Positions 8,062-16,005 are shown, numbered from the stretch's first letter. The stretch: DNA of 64,000 nt from Thermocoleostomius sinensis A174 (GCF_026802175.1 NZ_CP113797.1:5247026-5311025), one strand, 5' to 3'. A program made the numbers and translations. The notes: generated by a model not told the origin, from the letters alone.

Positions 8062-8643
8062 CTAGAGCCTTAAGTATGATAAACGGAAAATCCATTCTAG
8101 AAGCACCGTTCGACACTGTAGACAGTTAATCACGCTCAGCAATTGATGGATGCCCGATGGCGTGATGGAATAGGTGGCTGAGATCAATTCCTTGGCAGGT
8201 TCGGTAGTGCTGTGGAGGTGGGCAACAAAGCCGTAGAGTTTTTGGTTCGAGAAAGAGCTATTGACGGCCCATCCGGTGGAGTTTAGGGCGATTAGCTGAT
8301 CGACCGAAGCGGCATCAATGCCAAGTTCTCGTTGCAGGATGGCGATCGCCGCCTGTTCTGGACTGGTTCCCGTGGACACTCGTCCGCCTGGGAGATCTAA
8401 CGTGACCGACCCAACGCCAGGACGATAGCTGGGAGACGGAAAGAGAATTTGTTCGTTCTGAATCGGCAGCACAATAACCGAATCCGCTTTCTCAATTCGC
8501 CAATACTCGAGTACGTTTCCGCGATGATCTTGAAGATGTTCGCCGATCACGGTCAGCCAGTGCGAATGCATCTCCAGAAACCGATCCTGCACCGTCCAAG
8601 CTTGTTCAGCCCAGAATTGTTCCGCGTCAAAGGATGGAGTCAT
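8062..8643 (-). CDS. Nudix-fold protein with degenerate catalytic box
   Basis: Residues 40-170 follow the Nudix pattern, with RIEKADSVIVLPI, PSYRPGVG, LDLPGGRVSTGTSPEQAA and RELG. Compared with the family box GX5EX7REUXEEXGU, the RE pair is replaced by AI and the first Glu of the EE pair by Arg, so most metal-binding Glu residues are missing. The family hydrolyses nucleoside diphosphates linked to another group (for example ADP-ribose). Here catalysis is doubtful and a binding role is possible. It is a monocistronic minus-strand gene between the CDF and Acr3-like genes. Confidence 0.7.
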   Translation of the reverse strand: MTPSFDAEQFWAEQAWTVQDRFLEMHSHWLTVIGEHLQDHRGNVLEYWRIEKADSVIVLPIQNEQILFPSPSYRPGVGSVTLDLPGGRVSTGTSPEQAAIAILQRELGIDAASVDQLIALNSTGWAVNSSFSNQKLYGFVAHLHSTTEPAKELISATYSITPSGIHQLLSVINCLQCRTVLLEWIFRLSYLRL

Positions 8644-8700
8644 GACTGATTTGATGCTTGAGATTGGCGATCGCCCTAAAAATCAATAGCTCCCCCTATC

Positions 8701-8760
8701 GAATTACCTATCAAATTATCCAACGAATCATCCAGCGAATTACCCAACGAATTATCCAAC
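8701..8760. repeat. tandem 12-bp repeat, five units
   Basis: Five consecutive 12-mers fill exactly 8701-8760: GAATTACCTATC, AAATTATCCAAC, GAATCATCCAGC, GAATTACCCAAC, GAATTATCCAAC. The last four differ from one another at one to three positions. It sits in the 148-bp gap between the Nudix gene start and the Acr3-like gene stop. A small ORF translated across it (8658-8864) encodes only the repeat and is not believed. Confidence 0.85.
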
Positions 8761-8791
8761 TACCAGGCAACCCCTACAAAACCTTACCGCA

Positions 8792-9766
8792 TCAAACTGC
8801 TTCAATCGGTTTCCCAAAGATTCTGTCGGTAAATTTCACATACCAGGCAGCCGCCTGCACTTGAATAATGTACGCCATTGAAATGATTAGCGCAATTTCT
8901 GAACCCTCTTTGCCAAAAGCCGTCATTGCGATCGCCAAGGCAATCGATAGGTTCCGCATGACAGTGCCATAAACTAGTGCGATCGCATCATCCCGATTAA
9001 AAAACAGCTTGCCCACGATCGTACTCAGCAAAAAGTTGCCACTATACACAATAGCCAACGGCAGGAGCAGGGACACCAGCATCCAGGGATTTGCCACAAT
9101 TCCCTTCGCACGCAATGCCATCGCAACAAATACTACCCCCAATACGCCCAAGGTCGAGAAGGCAGGAAACTTCTGCTTCAGGTTTTTATTGTACTTATTC
9201 TGTCCAACAGTTGCTATCAGGATGCGCTGAGTGATGATGCCCAAAACCAAGGGCAAGAACACAATCACCAAGATTTGCTGGAACACGCTTGTCAAAGGAA
9301 TCTCCACGACAGTTCCCATTAACCACTGGGCATAAAATGGAGTAATGATCGATCCAGCAATTAACCCGACAACGGTCATTTTGATTGCTGCACTCACATT
9401 TCCTTTCGCAAACCCTGTCCAGGAAATCGTCATGCCGCTGGTAGGCAGCAAAGCCGACAAGAGAAGTCCTAGCGCAATCAGCGGCTGATCATGGAAAAAC
9501 CACTGTCCCACAAAATAATCAAAAAAAGGAATCACTGCAAAGTTAATCAACTGAGTGACTATTTGCACCCTATAGTCACCACTCGAAAAAACCTCCTTCA
9601 CCTGTAAGTTGATCATCATGGGATAAACCATGAGGAAGGTTAGAGGAATAATGGCTGCTTTCAGAAAACTGGGGTCAACAATCACGCCAAAGAGAATGCC
9701 TGCGATCATTGCAGAGGGAATTGACCAAACAAGCTGCTGCTGAATGAGAGAAAGAAGCTTCCACAT
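8792..9766 (-). CDS. arsenic-resistance-type carrier (Acr3/BASS superfamily)
   Basis: This 324-residue integral membrane protein has about ten helices, with YPMMINLQ in helix 2 and LLPTSGMTISW in helix 4, as in the Acr3 branch of the bile acid/arsenite/riboflavin superfamily. Acr3 exports arsenite using the proton gradient. The conserved helix-4 Cys of characterised Acr3 proteins is not seen in the corresponding LLPTSGM segment, so the substrate may not be arsenite. The gene lies next to the CDF transporter and the sulfide island. A palindrome just upstream (9794-9812) may be its operator. Confidence 0.75.
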   Translation of the reverse strand: MWKLLSLIQQQLVWSIPSAMIAGILFGVIVDPSFLKAAIIPLTFLMVYPMMINLQVKEVFSSGDYRVQIVTQLINFAVIPFFDYFVGQWFFHDQPLIALGLLLSALLPTSGMTISWTGFAKGNVSAAIKMTVVGLIAGSIITPFYAQWLMGTVVEIPLTSVFQQILVIVFLPLVLGIITQRILIATVGQNKYNKNLKQKFPAFSTLGVLGVVFVAMALRAKGIVANPWMLVSLLLPLAIVYSGNFLLSTIVGKLFFNRDDAIALVYGTVMRNLSIALAIAMTAFGKEGSEIALIISMAYIIQVQAAAWYVKFTDRIFGKPIEAV

Positions 9767-9793
9767 GAGCGTTTGTTGAGGATTCGATATTGA

Positions 9794-9812
9794 TGATTCG
9801 CTCGTTGAATCA
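9794..9812. promoter_or_regulatory. palindrome upstream of the Acr3-like gene
   Basis: TGATTC (9794-9799) and GAATCA (9807-9812) form 6-bp arms with a 7-bp spacer, 28 bp before the start of the carrier gene. Size and position fit a dimeric repressor site. It differs from the seven sulfide-island operators. Confidence 0.35.
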
Positions 9813-9825
9813 AGCGTGAATTAAG

Positions 9826-10404
9826 TCACGGGTTTGAGTTGTGCTTTGTGGACGTTGAGTCTGTGGCTGCGGGTCGCTGGGCGTGCAGAGAAGCCATTCG
9901 CTTAGCGCGGGCGTGGCGTTGCCCCAACTTACCAAGGGATTCTTGCAGCGTCCCCATCGGGCAAAAAGAACACCAGGCGCGAGGGCGAGTGGCAATTCCT
10001 AGAGGAATCGCAATTAAACTGGTGACAACACACATGTTGACAAATACTCCCCCAATCGCCAGCAAGTTTCCCCCTGTTGCAATCATGCGGGAAATGAAGA
10101 CACTCATAAATAACCCAAACACCCCCCAGCGAAACCAGCGCCGATTAAACAGGCGCGGCCAGGGGCGATTGAAAGTAAAGTGGGGCATGACAATATCTAA
10201 AAAAGCTCCTCTGGGACAGAGATTGCCGCACCAGTAGCGAGCGTGAAAATAAGAGTTTGTAATTAGAAATGCCATCATCAGAGGCATCAAATAGCCCAGC
10301 AAGGGGTAGAACAAGCCCCCAATCGCAATTAACGGGAAGAATCCCAACATAATCCATTGAGAACGCTTGCCTTTGGATTTTTTAGCTTTGGCTTGTATCG
10401 TCAT
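9826..10404 (-). CDS. membrane 4Fe-4S protein, NapH/YccM-like
   Basis: This 192-residue protein has three to four hydrophobic segments and two Cys motifs, CGNLCPRG (about residue 59) and CSFCPMG (about residue 146), as in NapH/MauN/YccM-type electron-transfer membrane proteins. The family moves electrons between quinol and a partner via iron-sulfur clusters. It is shorter than NapH and lacks a C-terminal ferredoxin pair. It starts at ATG 10404. A perfect copy of the sulfide-island operator lies at 10438-10453 over a TATAGT box, so it is probably part of that regulon. Confidence 0.72.
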   Translation of the reverse strand: MTIQAKAKKSKGKRSQWIMLGFFPLIAIGGLFYPLLGYLMPLMMAFLITNSYFHARYWCGNLCPRGAFLDIVMPHFTFNRPWPRLFNRRWFRWGVFGLFMSVFISRMIATGGNLLAIGGVFVNMCVVTSLIAIPLGIATRPRAWCSFCPMGTLQESLGKLGQRHARAKRMASLHAQRPAATDSTSTKHNSNP

Positions 10405-10437
10405 TGAAGTGCCTTCCGTTTTAACCTAGCTAACTAT

Positions 10438-10453
10438 ATAACTAGATAGTTAT
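10438..10453. promoter_or_regulatory. operator copy 1 (ArsR-type palindrome)
   Basis: ATAACT-AGAT-AGTTAT is a perfect 6-bp inverted repeat with a 4-bp spacer, 34 bp upstream of the 4Fe-4S gene. On the minus strand it touches a TATAGT -10-like element. It shares length and half-sites with six other copies in the sulfide island. Confidence 0.6.
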
Positions 10454-10524
10454 TAAAAAAACAATAGGCAATTATACTTGTACACTGAAAGCGGTGACCT
10501 AATTTAGTTAAGACTCAGTTGATC

Positions 10525-11130
10525 ATGAACCCCTGGGATAAGCGCTACAAGGTAGAGGATTATGTCTATGGCACAACTGCCAACGATTTTTTGAGCAGCG
10601 TTGTCGATCGCATTCCATTGGGACGGGTTCTGTGCTTGGCAGAAGGGGAGGGGCGCAACGCAGTCTTCCTGGCAGAGAAGGGCTACTCGGTCACGGCGGT
10701 TGACTTTTCCAGCGTTGGCTTGCAGAAGGCGCGTCGATTAGCGGATGAGCGGGGGGTTTGCCTCGAAATCTGTTGTGCTGATTTGAAAGAGTACACGATT
10801 CATCCCAACCAATGGCAAGGGATTGTCTCTATCTTTGCCCATCTACCGCCCGAAGTGCGGGTTCCGCTGCACCGCGCCGCTGTCGCAGGATTGGTGACGG
10901 GTGGAGCCTTTGTTTTGGAAGCCTACACGCCTCAGCAATTGCAATATAAGACCGGTGGTCCGCCAACTGCTGAGCTGATGATGAACCTGTCTGATTTGCA
11001 AACTGAGTTGAGCGGACTGGAATGGGCGATCGCCCAGGAAAAAGTTCGCTTTATTCAGGAAGGGAGGCTACACCAGGGAATGAGTGCTGTGGTGCAACTT
11101 CTAGGGTTTAGGCATGAAGCTCACCCTTAA
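10525..11130 (+). CDS. class I SAM-dependent methyltransferase (TehB-like)
   Basis: The start at ATG 10525 gives MNPWDKRYKVEDYVYG. The SAM site is the Gly-rich VLCLAEGEGRNAVFLAEKG, with the acidic AVDFS after strand 2. The fold and N-terminus (W-D-x-RY...Y-G) fit the TehB/thiopurine S-methyltransferase-like group of about 200 residues. The methyl acceptor is unknown. Its position between a 4Fe-4S protein and an SQR operon suggests methylation of a sulfur or chalcogen compound, which is inference. TTG at 10519 is an alternative start. Confidence 0.8.
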   Translation: MNPWDKRYKVEDYVYGTTANDFLSSVVDRIPLGRVLCLAEGEGRNAVFLAEKGYSVTAVDFSSVGLQKARRLADERGVCLEICCADLKEYTIHPNQWQGIVSIFAHLPPEVRVPLHRAAVAGLVTGGAFVLEAYTPQQLQYKTGGPPTAELMMNLSDLQTELSGLEWAIAQEKVRFIQEGRLHQGMSAVVQLLGFRHEAHP

Positions 11131-11302
11131 ATTATTCTTGCACCAGCCTTGAAAGGACAGTGATAACTAGCCATGCTCACTCCCCTTGCGCCGTCCAACT
11201 GCTACTAACTCAGCAACTGGGGATGAGGGCTGCAAGACGCTCCAGCATGAGACTCATACTTCTGTTCAGCAACGCCTGTTAATTCCTGAGTCAAATCAGG
11301 GC

Positions 11303-11334
11303 TTGACGAAAAGTTTATACTACCATATAGTTAT
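11303..11334 (+). promoter_or_regulatory. sqr operon promoter with operator copy 2
   Basis: TTGACG (11303-11308) and TATAGT (11326-11331) are spaced by 17 bp, a good sigma-70-type promoter. The operator ACTACC-ATAT-AGTTAT (11319-11334) covers the -10 box, so a bound repressor would block RNA polymerase. The first gene starts 124 bp downstream. The remaining 11131-11457 contains no other gene. Confidence 0.65.
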
Positions 11335-11457
11335 ACAATAAGAATAAACTGGTTCGTCATACCCTTTAAGATTCAATAAGTTCCCATACAACTCTGCAAT
11401 CTGATCAGGATTAGAAGCTTCGACCGACTAGATTGCAGACTTTTGGAGGCTCCTTAC

Positions 11458-12765
11458 ATGGCTCACATCATTGTGATTGGCGCGGGATTGGGTGGTCTGC
11501 CGACTGCCTACGAACTCCGACATCTTCTCCCTCATCATCATCAAATTACCTTAATCTCCGATACTCCCCAGTTTACGTTTCTTCCCTCGCTGCCCTGGGC
11601 TGCTTTGGGGTTAACAGCCCTGGAGTCTATTCAGGTGAAGTTGCCCAACCGACTTGAACCGCGGGGCATTCATTGGGTTCAAGGGCGCGTGGAAGGGATC
11701 GATCCAAACAACCGACAGTTGGTTGTGAATCAAGCGCTGCTCTCCTACGACTATTTGGTGGTTGCAACTGGCGCAGAACTCGACTTAGACACAGTACCGG
11801 GACTAGGCCCAGATCATGGCTACACCCAATCGGTGTGTAACCCCCATCATGCGCAATTAGCCCAGCAAGCATGGCAACAGTTTTTAGCACAGCCAGGGCC
11901 GTTGGTTGTGGGTGCGGTTCCGGGAGCAAGTTGTTTTGGTCCGGCTTATGAGTTCGCGCTGTTAGCGGATCACGAATTGCGAAAACAAGGCTTGAGAGAT
12001 CAAGTCCCAATTACCTTTGTGACCCCCGAACCCTATGCGGGTCACTTGGGCATTGGCGGTATGGCCAATTCAGCGAAGCTAGTAACCGCCTTGATGGCAG
12101 AACGAGAAATTGAAGTTATCGAGAATGCAGCGGTGACCGCAGTAGAACCCGACCAGATTAGGCTCGCCGATGGGCGATCGCTTCCTTTTGCCTACTCCAT
12201 GCTATTGCCTGCCTTTCGTGGCCCCCAATTTTTGCGGGAGGTTCCGGGTCTGACCGATGCAAATGGCTTTATTCCGGTGTTGCCTACCTATCAGCACCCT
12301 GATTATCCTTCCATCTACGCTGTGGGTGTGATTGTCCAACTTCAGCCACCAGAAGCCACGCCGCTGCCAGTGGGCGTGCCGAAGACAGGGCAGATGACAG
12401 AAGCAATGGGCATGGCTGTGGCGCACAATATTGCGATCGCCCTCGGTGAAAGATCTGCTCATCCGGTCGCACCTACGCTGGAAGCCATCTGCTTTGCGGA
12501 TTTTGGCAATACGGGCATTTTGTTTTTGGCAGACCCAGTGCTGCCCGATTCGGCAACCGGAAAACGGCGACGGGCGATCGCGCTGCAAGGAGCCTGGGTG
12601 GGCTGGGCAAAAACCGCGTTTGAGCAATATTTTCTTGCCAAAATGCGCTTCGGTGCAGCCGTTCCCTGGTTTGAGCGGCTTGCCCTGAGAGGTGTTGGCC
12701 TATCGCTGGTGGAACCCCTGACACACTCACCATCACCTGATTGCCTGCCTGGAACCTCCTGTTGA
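11458..12765 (+). CDS. sqr: sulfide:quinone oxidoreductase, bacterial three-Cys type
   Basis: The start at ATG 11458 follows GGAGG by 8 nt. The 435-residue flavoprotein begins with the FAD motif IVIGAGLGGLPTAYELR and has a second segment VVATGAELDL. Cys127 (SVCNP), Cys159 (GASCFG) and Cys345 (AICFAD) fall at or near the positions of the three redox Cys of Rhodobacter SQR (127, 159, 353), strong support for sulfide oxidation to polysulfide with electrons passed to quinone at the membrane. It heads an operon with an ArsR regulator (10-bp gap). A second, unrelated-subtype SQR lies at 25945. Confidence 0.85.
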   Translation: MAHIIVIGAGLGGLPTAYELRHLLPHHHQITLISDTPQFTFLPSLPWAALGLTALESIQVKLPNRLEPRGIHWVQGRVEGIDPNNRQLVVNQALLSYDYLVVATGAELDLDTVPGLGPDHGYTQSVCNPHHAQLAQQAWQQFLAQPGPLVVGAVPGASCFGPAYEFALLADHELRKQGLRDQVPITFVTPEPYAGHLGIGGMANSAKLVTALMAEREIEVIENAAVTAVEPDQIRLADGRSLPFAYSMLLPAFRGPQFLREVPGLTDANGFIPVLPTYQHPDYPSIYAVGVIVQLQPPEATPLPVGVPKTGQMTEAMGMAVAHNIAIALGERSAHPVAPTLEAICFADFGNTGILFLADPVLPDSATGKRRRAIALQGAWVGWAKTAFEQYFLAKMRFGAAVPWFERLALRGVGLSLVEPLTHSPSPDCLPGTSC

Positions 12766-12775
12766 GGACAGCTCA

Positions 12776-13246
12776 ATGGATTGGACAACGAACTTAAAAC
12801 GGCTGGAACAAATGGCGGATCGGTTTCGGATGATGTCTGACCCGACTCGTCTACAAATTCTGGCGGTATTAGGGGAACAGGAATTGAGTGTGCAAGACAT
12901 TTGCGATCGCACGGGATACAAGCAATCCAACGTCTCCAAACACCTACGAGTGTTGCGTGAAATTGGGGCGATCGCCTGCGAACAACGCAGCTACTATCAC
13001 TACTATCGCGTAATCGATCCGCAAATTCTAAGCTGCTGGCGCTGTACTAAAACTGCTTGTAATGAATCAGGAAATGAATCAGGAGAGCCTTATGTTAAAG
13101 CCGATTCAGAAATCGATGCAGAACTTCCATCAGCGTGTGATCAGCCTTGGACTCAAGCTGGTTGTCATGGTCAGTTTCAGCCTGTTGCTGGTCAATTGGA
13201 ACCCTCTCATGGCGTTAGCCGCTCCCAACATCCCCAATCCAAGTGA
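12776..13246 (+). CDS. ArsR/SmtB-family repressor with unusual C-terminal tail
   Basis: ATG 12776 follows TGAGGA. Residues 10-90 form a winged helix: RFRMMSDPTRLQILAVLG, then DICDRTGYKQSNVSKHLRVLRE (recognition helix) and an SYYHYYRV beta-wing. The family derepresses on metal or reactive sulfur. After DPQIL the protein continues with a Cys cluster (CWRCTKTAC) and a low-complexity tail to residue 156, overlapping the next gene by 155 bp. Most family members end near residue 100-110. In another frame the same DNA reads SKLLALY then stop, so a frameshift that lengthened the protein is possible. It is probably a regulator of the sqr operon. Confidence 0.78.
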   Translation: MDWTTNLKRLEQMADRFRMMSDPTRLQILAVLGEQELSVQDICDRTGYKQSNVSKHLRVLREIGAIACEQRSYYHYYRVIDPQILSCWRCTKTACNESGNESGEPYVKADSEIDAELPSACDQPWTQAGCHGQFQPVAGQLEPSHGVSRSQHPQSK

Positions 13247-13760
13247 ATTGTCCCGCGCAATTCAGGACATTGAAAATCTGGATGCCATGCGCTCTGGATT
13301 AGCGTCTTCCTTGGAGGGGCGCACAGAGGAACCCACGCTGCAAACCATGCAGGAAGTTTGTCGCCCCGTGGGGATGCGAGCTAGGCAACTAAGTCAGGAG
13401 AATGGCTGGCAGGTGAAGCAAATCGCCAAGAAGTATCGCAACCCTGCCCATGCTCCCGATAACCTACAGTCCCGCATCGCCTTAGCAAGGTTTGAACAAA
13501 ATCCAGAACTAGTTGGATTTTGGGATCGAGAAACGATCGATGGGCAATCAGGAACTCGCTATTACCGCCGCATTAATGTAGAGGCAAGCTGTTTAGCTTG
13601 TCATGGATTAAAAGAGAATCGTCCTCAGTTCGTCAAAGACAACTATCCGCAAGATTTAGCCTACAACTTTCATGTCGGTGATCTGCGCGGGATGTATGCC
13701 GTATTCATTCCCGATGATGTGAAGCAAGCGATTCAAGATGCGGTCAATCCATCATCCTGA
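13092..13760 (+). CDS. exported Tll0287-like heme-binding protein (DUF3365)
   Basis: The ATG at 13092 has AGGAG about 7 nt upstream. A signal peptide (hydrophobic about 18-40, ending near ALAAPN) is followed by a DUF3365 domain with a c-type heme motif CLACHG and a C-terminal VGDLRGMYAVFIP. The family binds heme in the periplasm or lumen and is thought to sense or transfer electrons. In this operon with SQR it might accept electrons or sense redox; that is inference. It overlaps the tail of the ArsR ORF upstream and ends just before the next gene. Confidence 0.8.
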   Translation: MLKPIQKSMQNFHQRVISLGLKLVVMVSFSLLLVNWNPLMALAAPNIPNPSELSRAIQDIENLDAMRSGLASSLEGRTEEPTLQTMQEVCRPVGMRARQLSQENGWQVKQIAKKYRNPAHAPDNLQSRIALARFEQNPELVGFWDRETIDGQSGTRYYRRINVEASCLACHGLKENRPQFVKDNYPQDLAYNFHVGDLRGMYAVFIPDDVKQAIQDAVNPSS

Positions 13761-13770
13761 GGTTGGTTTG

Positions 13771-14310
13771 ATGATGAAAATGATTTCATTACGCCAGTTG
13801 ATTTCGTTTATTCTAATCCCTGGGATTCTCGCATTGGCACTTAATGTAGGGGTTATGGTGCGTCCTGTTCAGGCTGCCATTCGCCAACTGGAAGAAGCAC
13901 CTGGACAAGTAGTGTACCAGTCTCGCCAAACGCTGAAGGATCAGCAGGGAAATATTTGGCAGGCGATCGCCTTTAAGCGAGTAAAGCCGGACGGTACAGC
14001 GGGGATTTATTTACGTCTTGTCGCTTTTCCTGGCGTTGCAGAGGTGGATCATACTCGCCCGCTCAAATTAATCAACTCGCTAGGAAAAACTTGGACAGCC
14101 AATGATGCATCGCAGCAAATCTTCACAGATGCTGCCCATCCAGAACCGAACGTGGCCCAGTATGACTTGCAGCCAATCTTGATACAATTAGACCCTGCGG
14201 TGCCATTCCGATTGGAAGTTCCCAAACCTGATCAAGCCAGCACGACGCTGAATATTTCACCGGCGCTGATTGAAGAGTGGCGATCGCTACTTGAGTATGA
14301 AAACCTGTGA
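13771..14310 (+). CDS. exported DUF3122 protein
   Basis: ATG 13771 has GAGG about 8 nt upstream and gives a 179-residue protein with a signal peptide ending at VQAAIRQ. The mature part (EEAPGQVVYQSRQTLKDQQ, IYLRLVAFPG, HTRPLKL) matches DUF3122, a family found mainly in cyanobacteria and of unknown function. It is predicted to be periplasmic or lumenal. It starts 10 bp after the heme protein gene and is probably co-transcribed with it. Confidence 0.78.
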   Translation: MMKMISLRQLISFILIPGILALALNVGVMVRPVQAAIRQLEEAPGQVVYQSRQTLKDQQGNIWQAIAFKRVKPDGTAGIYLRLVAFPGVAEVDHTRPLKLINSLGKTWTANDASQQIFTDAAHPEPNVAQYDLQPILIQLDPAVPFRLEVPKPDQASTTLNISPALIEEWRSLLEYENL

Positions 14311-14331
14311 AAAAGTAATGAAACTTGAACG

Positions 14332-15150
14332 ATGTTGCACAATCAACGTTTCTTTAACTCTATCTATGGCCCCGTAAAGTCCTGGCGATTTGGGCAGTCT
14401 TTGGGAATTGACCCAATCGGCGCGGTTTCAACCTGTTCCTTCAACTGTGTGTACTGTCAGCTTGGCGAAATTGAATATCAGACCACAACTCGACAAGTTT
14501 TCATTTCAACTGAACAAATTCAACAAGATCTACAACCTTTTGCGCCCTGGGATGTGGATCTTGTCACCGTCAGTGGCAGCGGCGAACCTACGCTAGCTCA
14601 AAATTTGGCGGATATTCTGACGGCTGCCAAAGCAATCACCGAAAAGCCCCTGGCTGTTTTGACCAATGGTAGCTTACTCACCGATCCAGATGTTCGAGCA
14701 GATCTGATGATTGCCGATCGCGTTTCGGTCAAACTAGACGCGATCGCCCCCAGTTTCTTCCAACGCATTAACCGACCCTTCGACGGCTTAGACCTCGGAC
14801 AACTTTGGGCAGGGCTGTGGCAGTTTCGGCAACAATATTCAGGCATCCTATCAATCCAAACCATGCTGCTCTCGACGTGGAGCGATCAGCAACAAGCCGA
14901 CTACATCACGCTGATGCAAAGACTGCTGCCCGATGAAATTCAGATCAACACGCCTACCCGTCCGAAACCAACTCGTCACGAACTGGATGCACGGGGCAAC
15001 CATACTTCAGGATCTCGACCTTACCCTGTACGTTCCCTCAAACCTGTGAGCGTAGAGCAATTGCAGATTTTTTGCGATCGCATTCAATCTACGACAGGGA
15101 TTCCCACTCGCTATCCTCAGCACCAACTCATCCCTTCCACGCAAGCATAA
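14332..15150 (+). CDS. radical SAM protein, COG0731-like
   Basis: This 272-residue protein carries the radical SAM cluster motif CSFNCVYC at residues 35-42, preceded by GIDPIGAVST, and the SAM-binding TVSGSGEPTLA. The YGPVKSWRFGQSLGID N-terminus is typical of COG0731-like Fe-S oxidoreductases, related to tRNA-wyosine enzymes but also including uncharacterised members. The reaction is unknown. It lies 21 bp after the DUF3122 gene and 12 bp before a second radical SAM gene, so it is likely in the sqr operon. Confidence 0.82.
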   Translation: MLHNQRFFNSIYGPVKSWRFGQSLGIDPIGAVSTCSFNCVYCQLGEIEYQTTTRQVFISTEQIQQDLQPFAPWDVDLVTVSGSGEPTLAQNLADILTAAKAITEKPLAVLTNGSLLTDPDVRADLMIADRVSVKLDAIAPSFFQRINRPFDGLDLGQLWAGLWQFRQQYSGILSIQTMLLSTWSDQQQADYITLMQRLLPDEIQINTPTRPKPTRHELDARGNHTSGSRPYPVRSLKPVSVEQLQIFCDRIQSTTGIPTRYPQHQLIPSTQA

Positions 15151-15162
15151 AGAGTAGCAACA

Positions 15163-15801
15163 ATGCCAAATTCAATGCCAAATTCTCAGGAAAGAGCCGC
15201 GCTAAAACAAATGGAAATTCCACCGGGTCATCTCAACCTCATGGGCTATGTGGATGAATCAGAAGTGAACGGCCCTGGTTGTCGTGCGGTGATTTGGGTA
15301 CAGGGCTGTTTGCGAGAATGTCCAGGATGCTTCAATCCAGCATCCTGGTCGTTTGAACCAAATCAAATTGTGAGTGTTGATGACTTGCTGTCCAAAATCT
15401 TGGCGAATCCACGCAACGAAGGAGTGACCTTTTCGGGTGGAGAACCGTTTTGGCAAGCACCGGCTTTGGCACAACTGGCCCATCAAGCCAAAGCGCAGGG
15501 GCTGAATGTCATGTCATTTACCGGATTCACTCTAGAGGAACTGCAAAGAGCTGATGCCCCAACCGGCGCACAGGCATTGCTAGATGAGTTAGATATTTTA
15601 GTGGATGGCCCCTACGTCGAATCGCTGGCAGTGCATACGCCAGATTCCCTGGTGTCTTCGCGCAATCAACGAGTGCATGTGTTCAATCCTGCCTTTCGCG
15701 ATCGCCTCAACTGGGCTAGCGATCAAATGGAAATTCACATTCTCAAAGATGGCAGCCGATTGATCACAGGCTACCGGGGGCAGATGAATCTGACGGAATA
15801 G
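15163..15801 (+). CDS. radical SAM activating-enzyme-like protein (NrdG family)
   Basis: This 212-residue protein has the cluster motif CLRECPGC preceded by the family's GPGCRAVIWVQG, plus TFSGGEPFWQ, as in NrdG-type glycyl-radical activases. NrdG installs a glycyl radical on anaerobic ribonucleotide reductase, but no NrdD or other glycyl-radical enzyme is in this window. It may therefore activate a distant partner or have another role. It is likely co-transcribed with the preceding radical SAM gene, and both fit a low-oxygen, sulfidic setting. Several in-frame Met codons make the exact start uncertain (15163 or 15175). Confidence 0.8.
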   Translation: MPNSMPNSQERAALKQMEIPPGHLNLMGYVDESEVNGPGCRAVIWVQGCLRECPGCFNPASWSFEPNQIVSVDDLLSKILANPRNEGVTFSGGEPFWQAPALAQLAHQAKAQGLNVMSFTGFTLEELQRADAPTGAQALLDELDILVDGPYVESLAVHTPDSLVSSRNQRVHVFNPAFRDRLNWASDQMEIHILKDGSRLITGYRGQMNLTE

Positions 15802-15849
15802 TGGCGATGCTTGAGATCAGAAATTTGATTATAATCAGGGCTATTAAAT

Positions 15850-15865
15850 ATAACTATATAGTGAT
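15850..15865. promoter_or_regulatory. operator copy 3 upstream of persulfide dioxygenase
   Basis: ATAACT-ATAT-AGTGAT contains a 10-bp perfect palindrome (ACTATATAGT, 15853-15862). It abuts TATAAT (15865-15870), a -10-like box, 140 bp upstream of the dioxygenase start. Confidence 0.6.
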
Positions 15866-16005
15866 ATAATGAATAAAGGAAAAGGAACAACCATCCCTCT
15901 CTCACTTCATTACCAATCGCTTTAGCCGCTTGTTTTACGAAATTAGGGATTGCGGCATTGCGTTTCTCAACCTGTTCACTCTGCAACAAAAGGAGATCTC
16001 TAACA

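Noticed and set aside
8658..8864. 68-codon ORF across the 12-bp repeat
   Set aside because: It encodes only the tetrapeptide-like repeat (RIIQ) and the antisense end of the Acr3-like gene.
12202..12788. Long minus-strand and alternative-frame ORFs over the SQR gene
   Set aside because: They lie entirely inside the SQR/ArsR coding region, have low-complexity composition and no ribosome site; they mirror the codon bias of the real gene.
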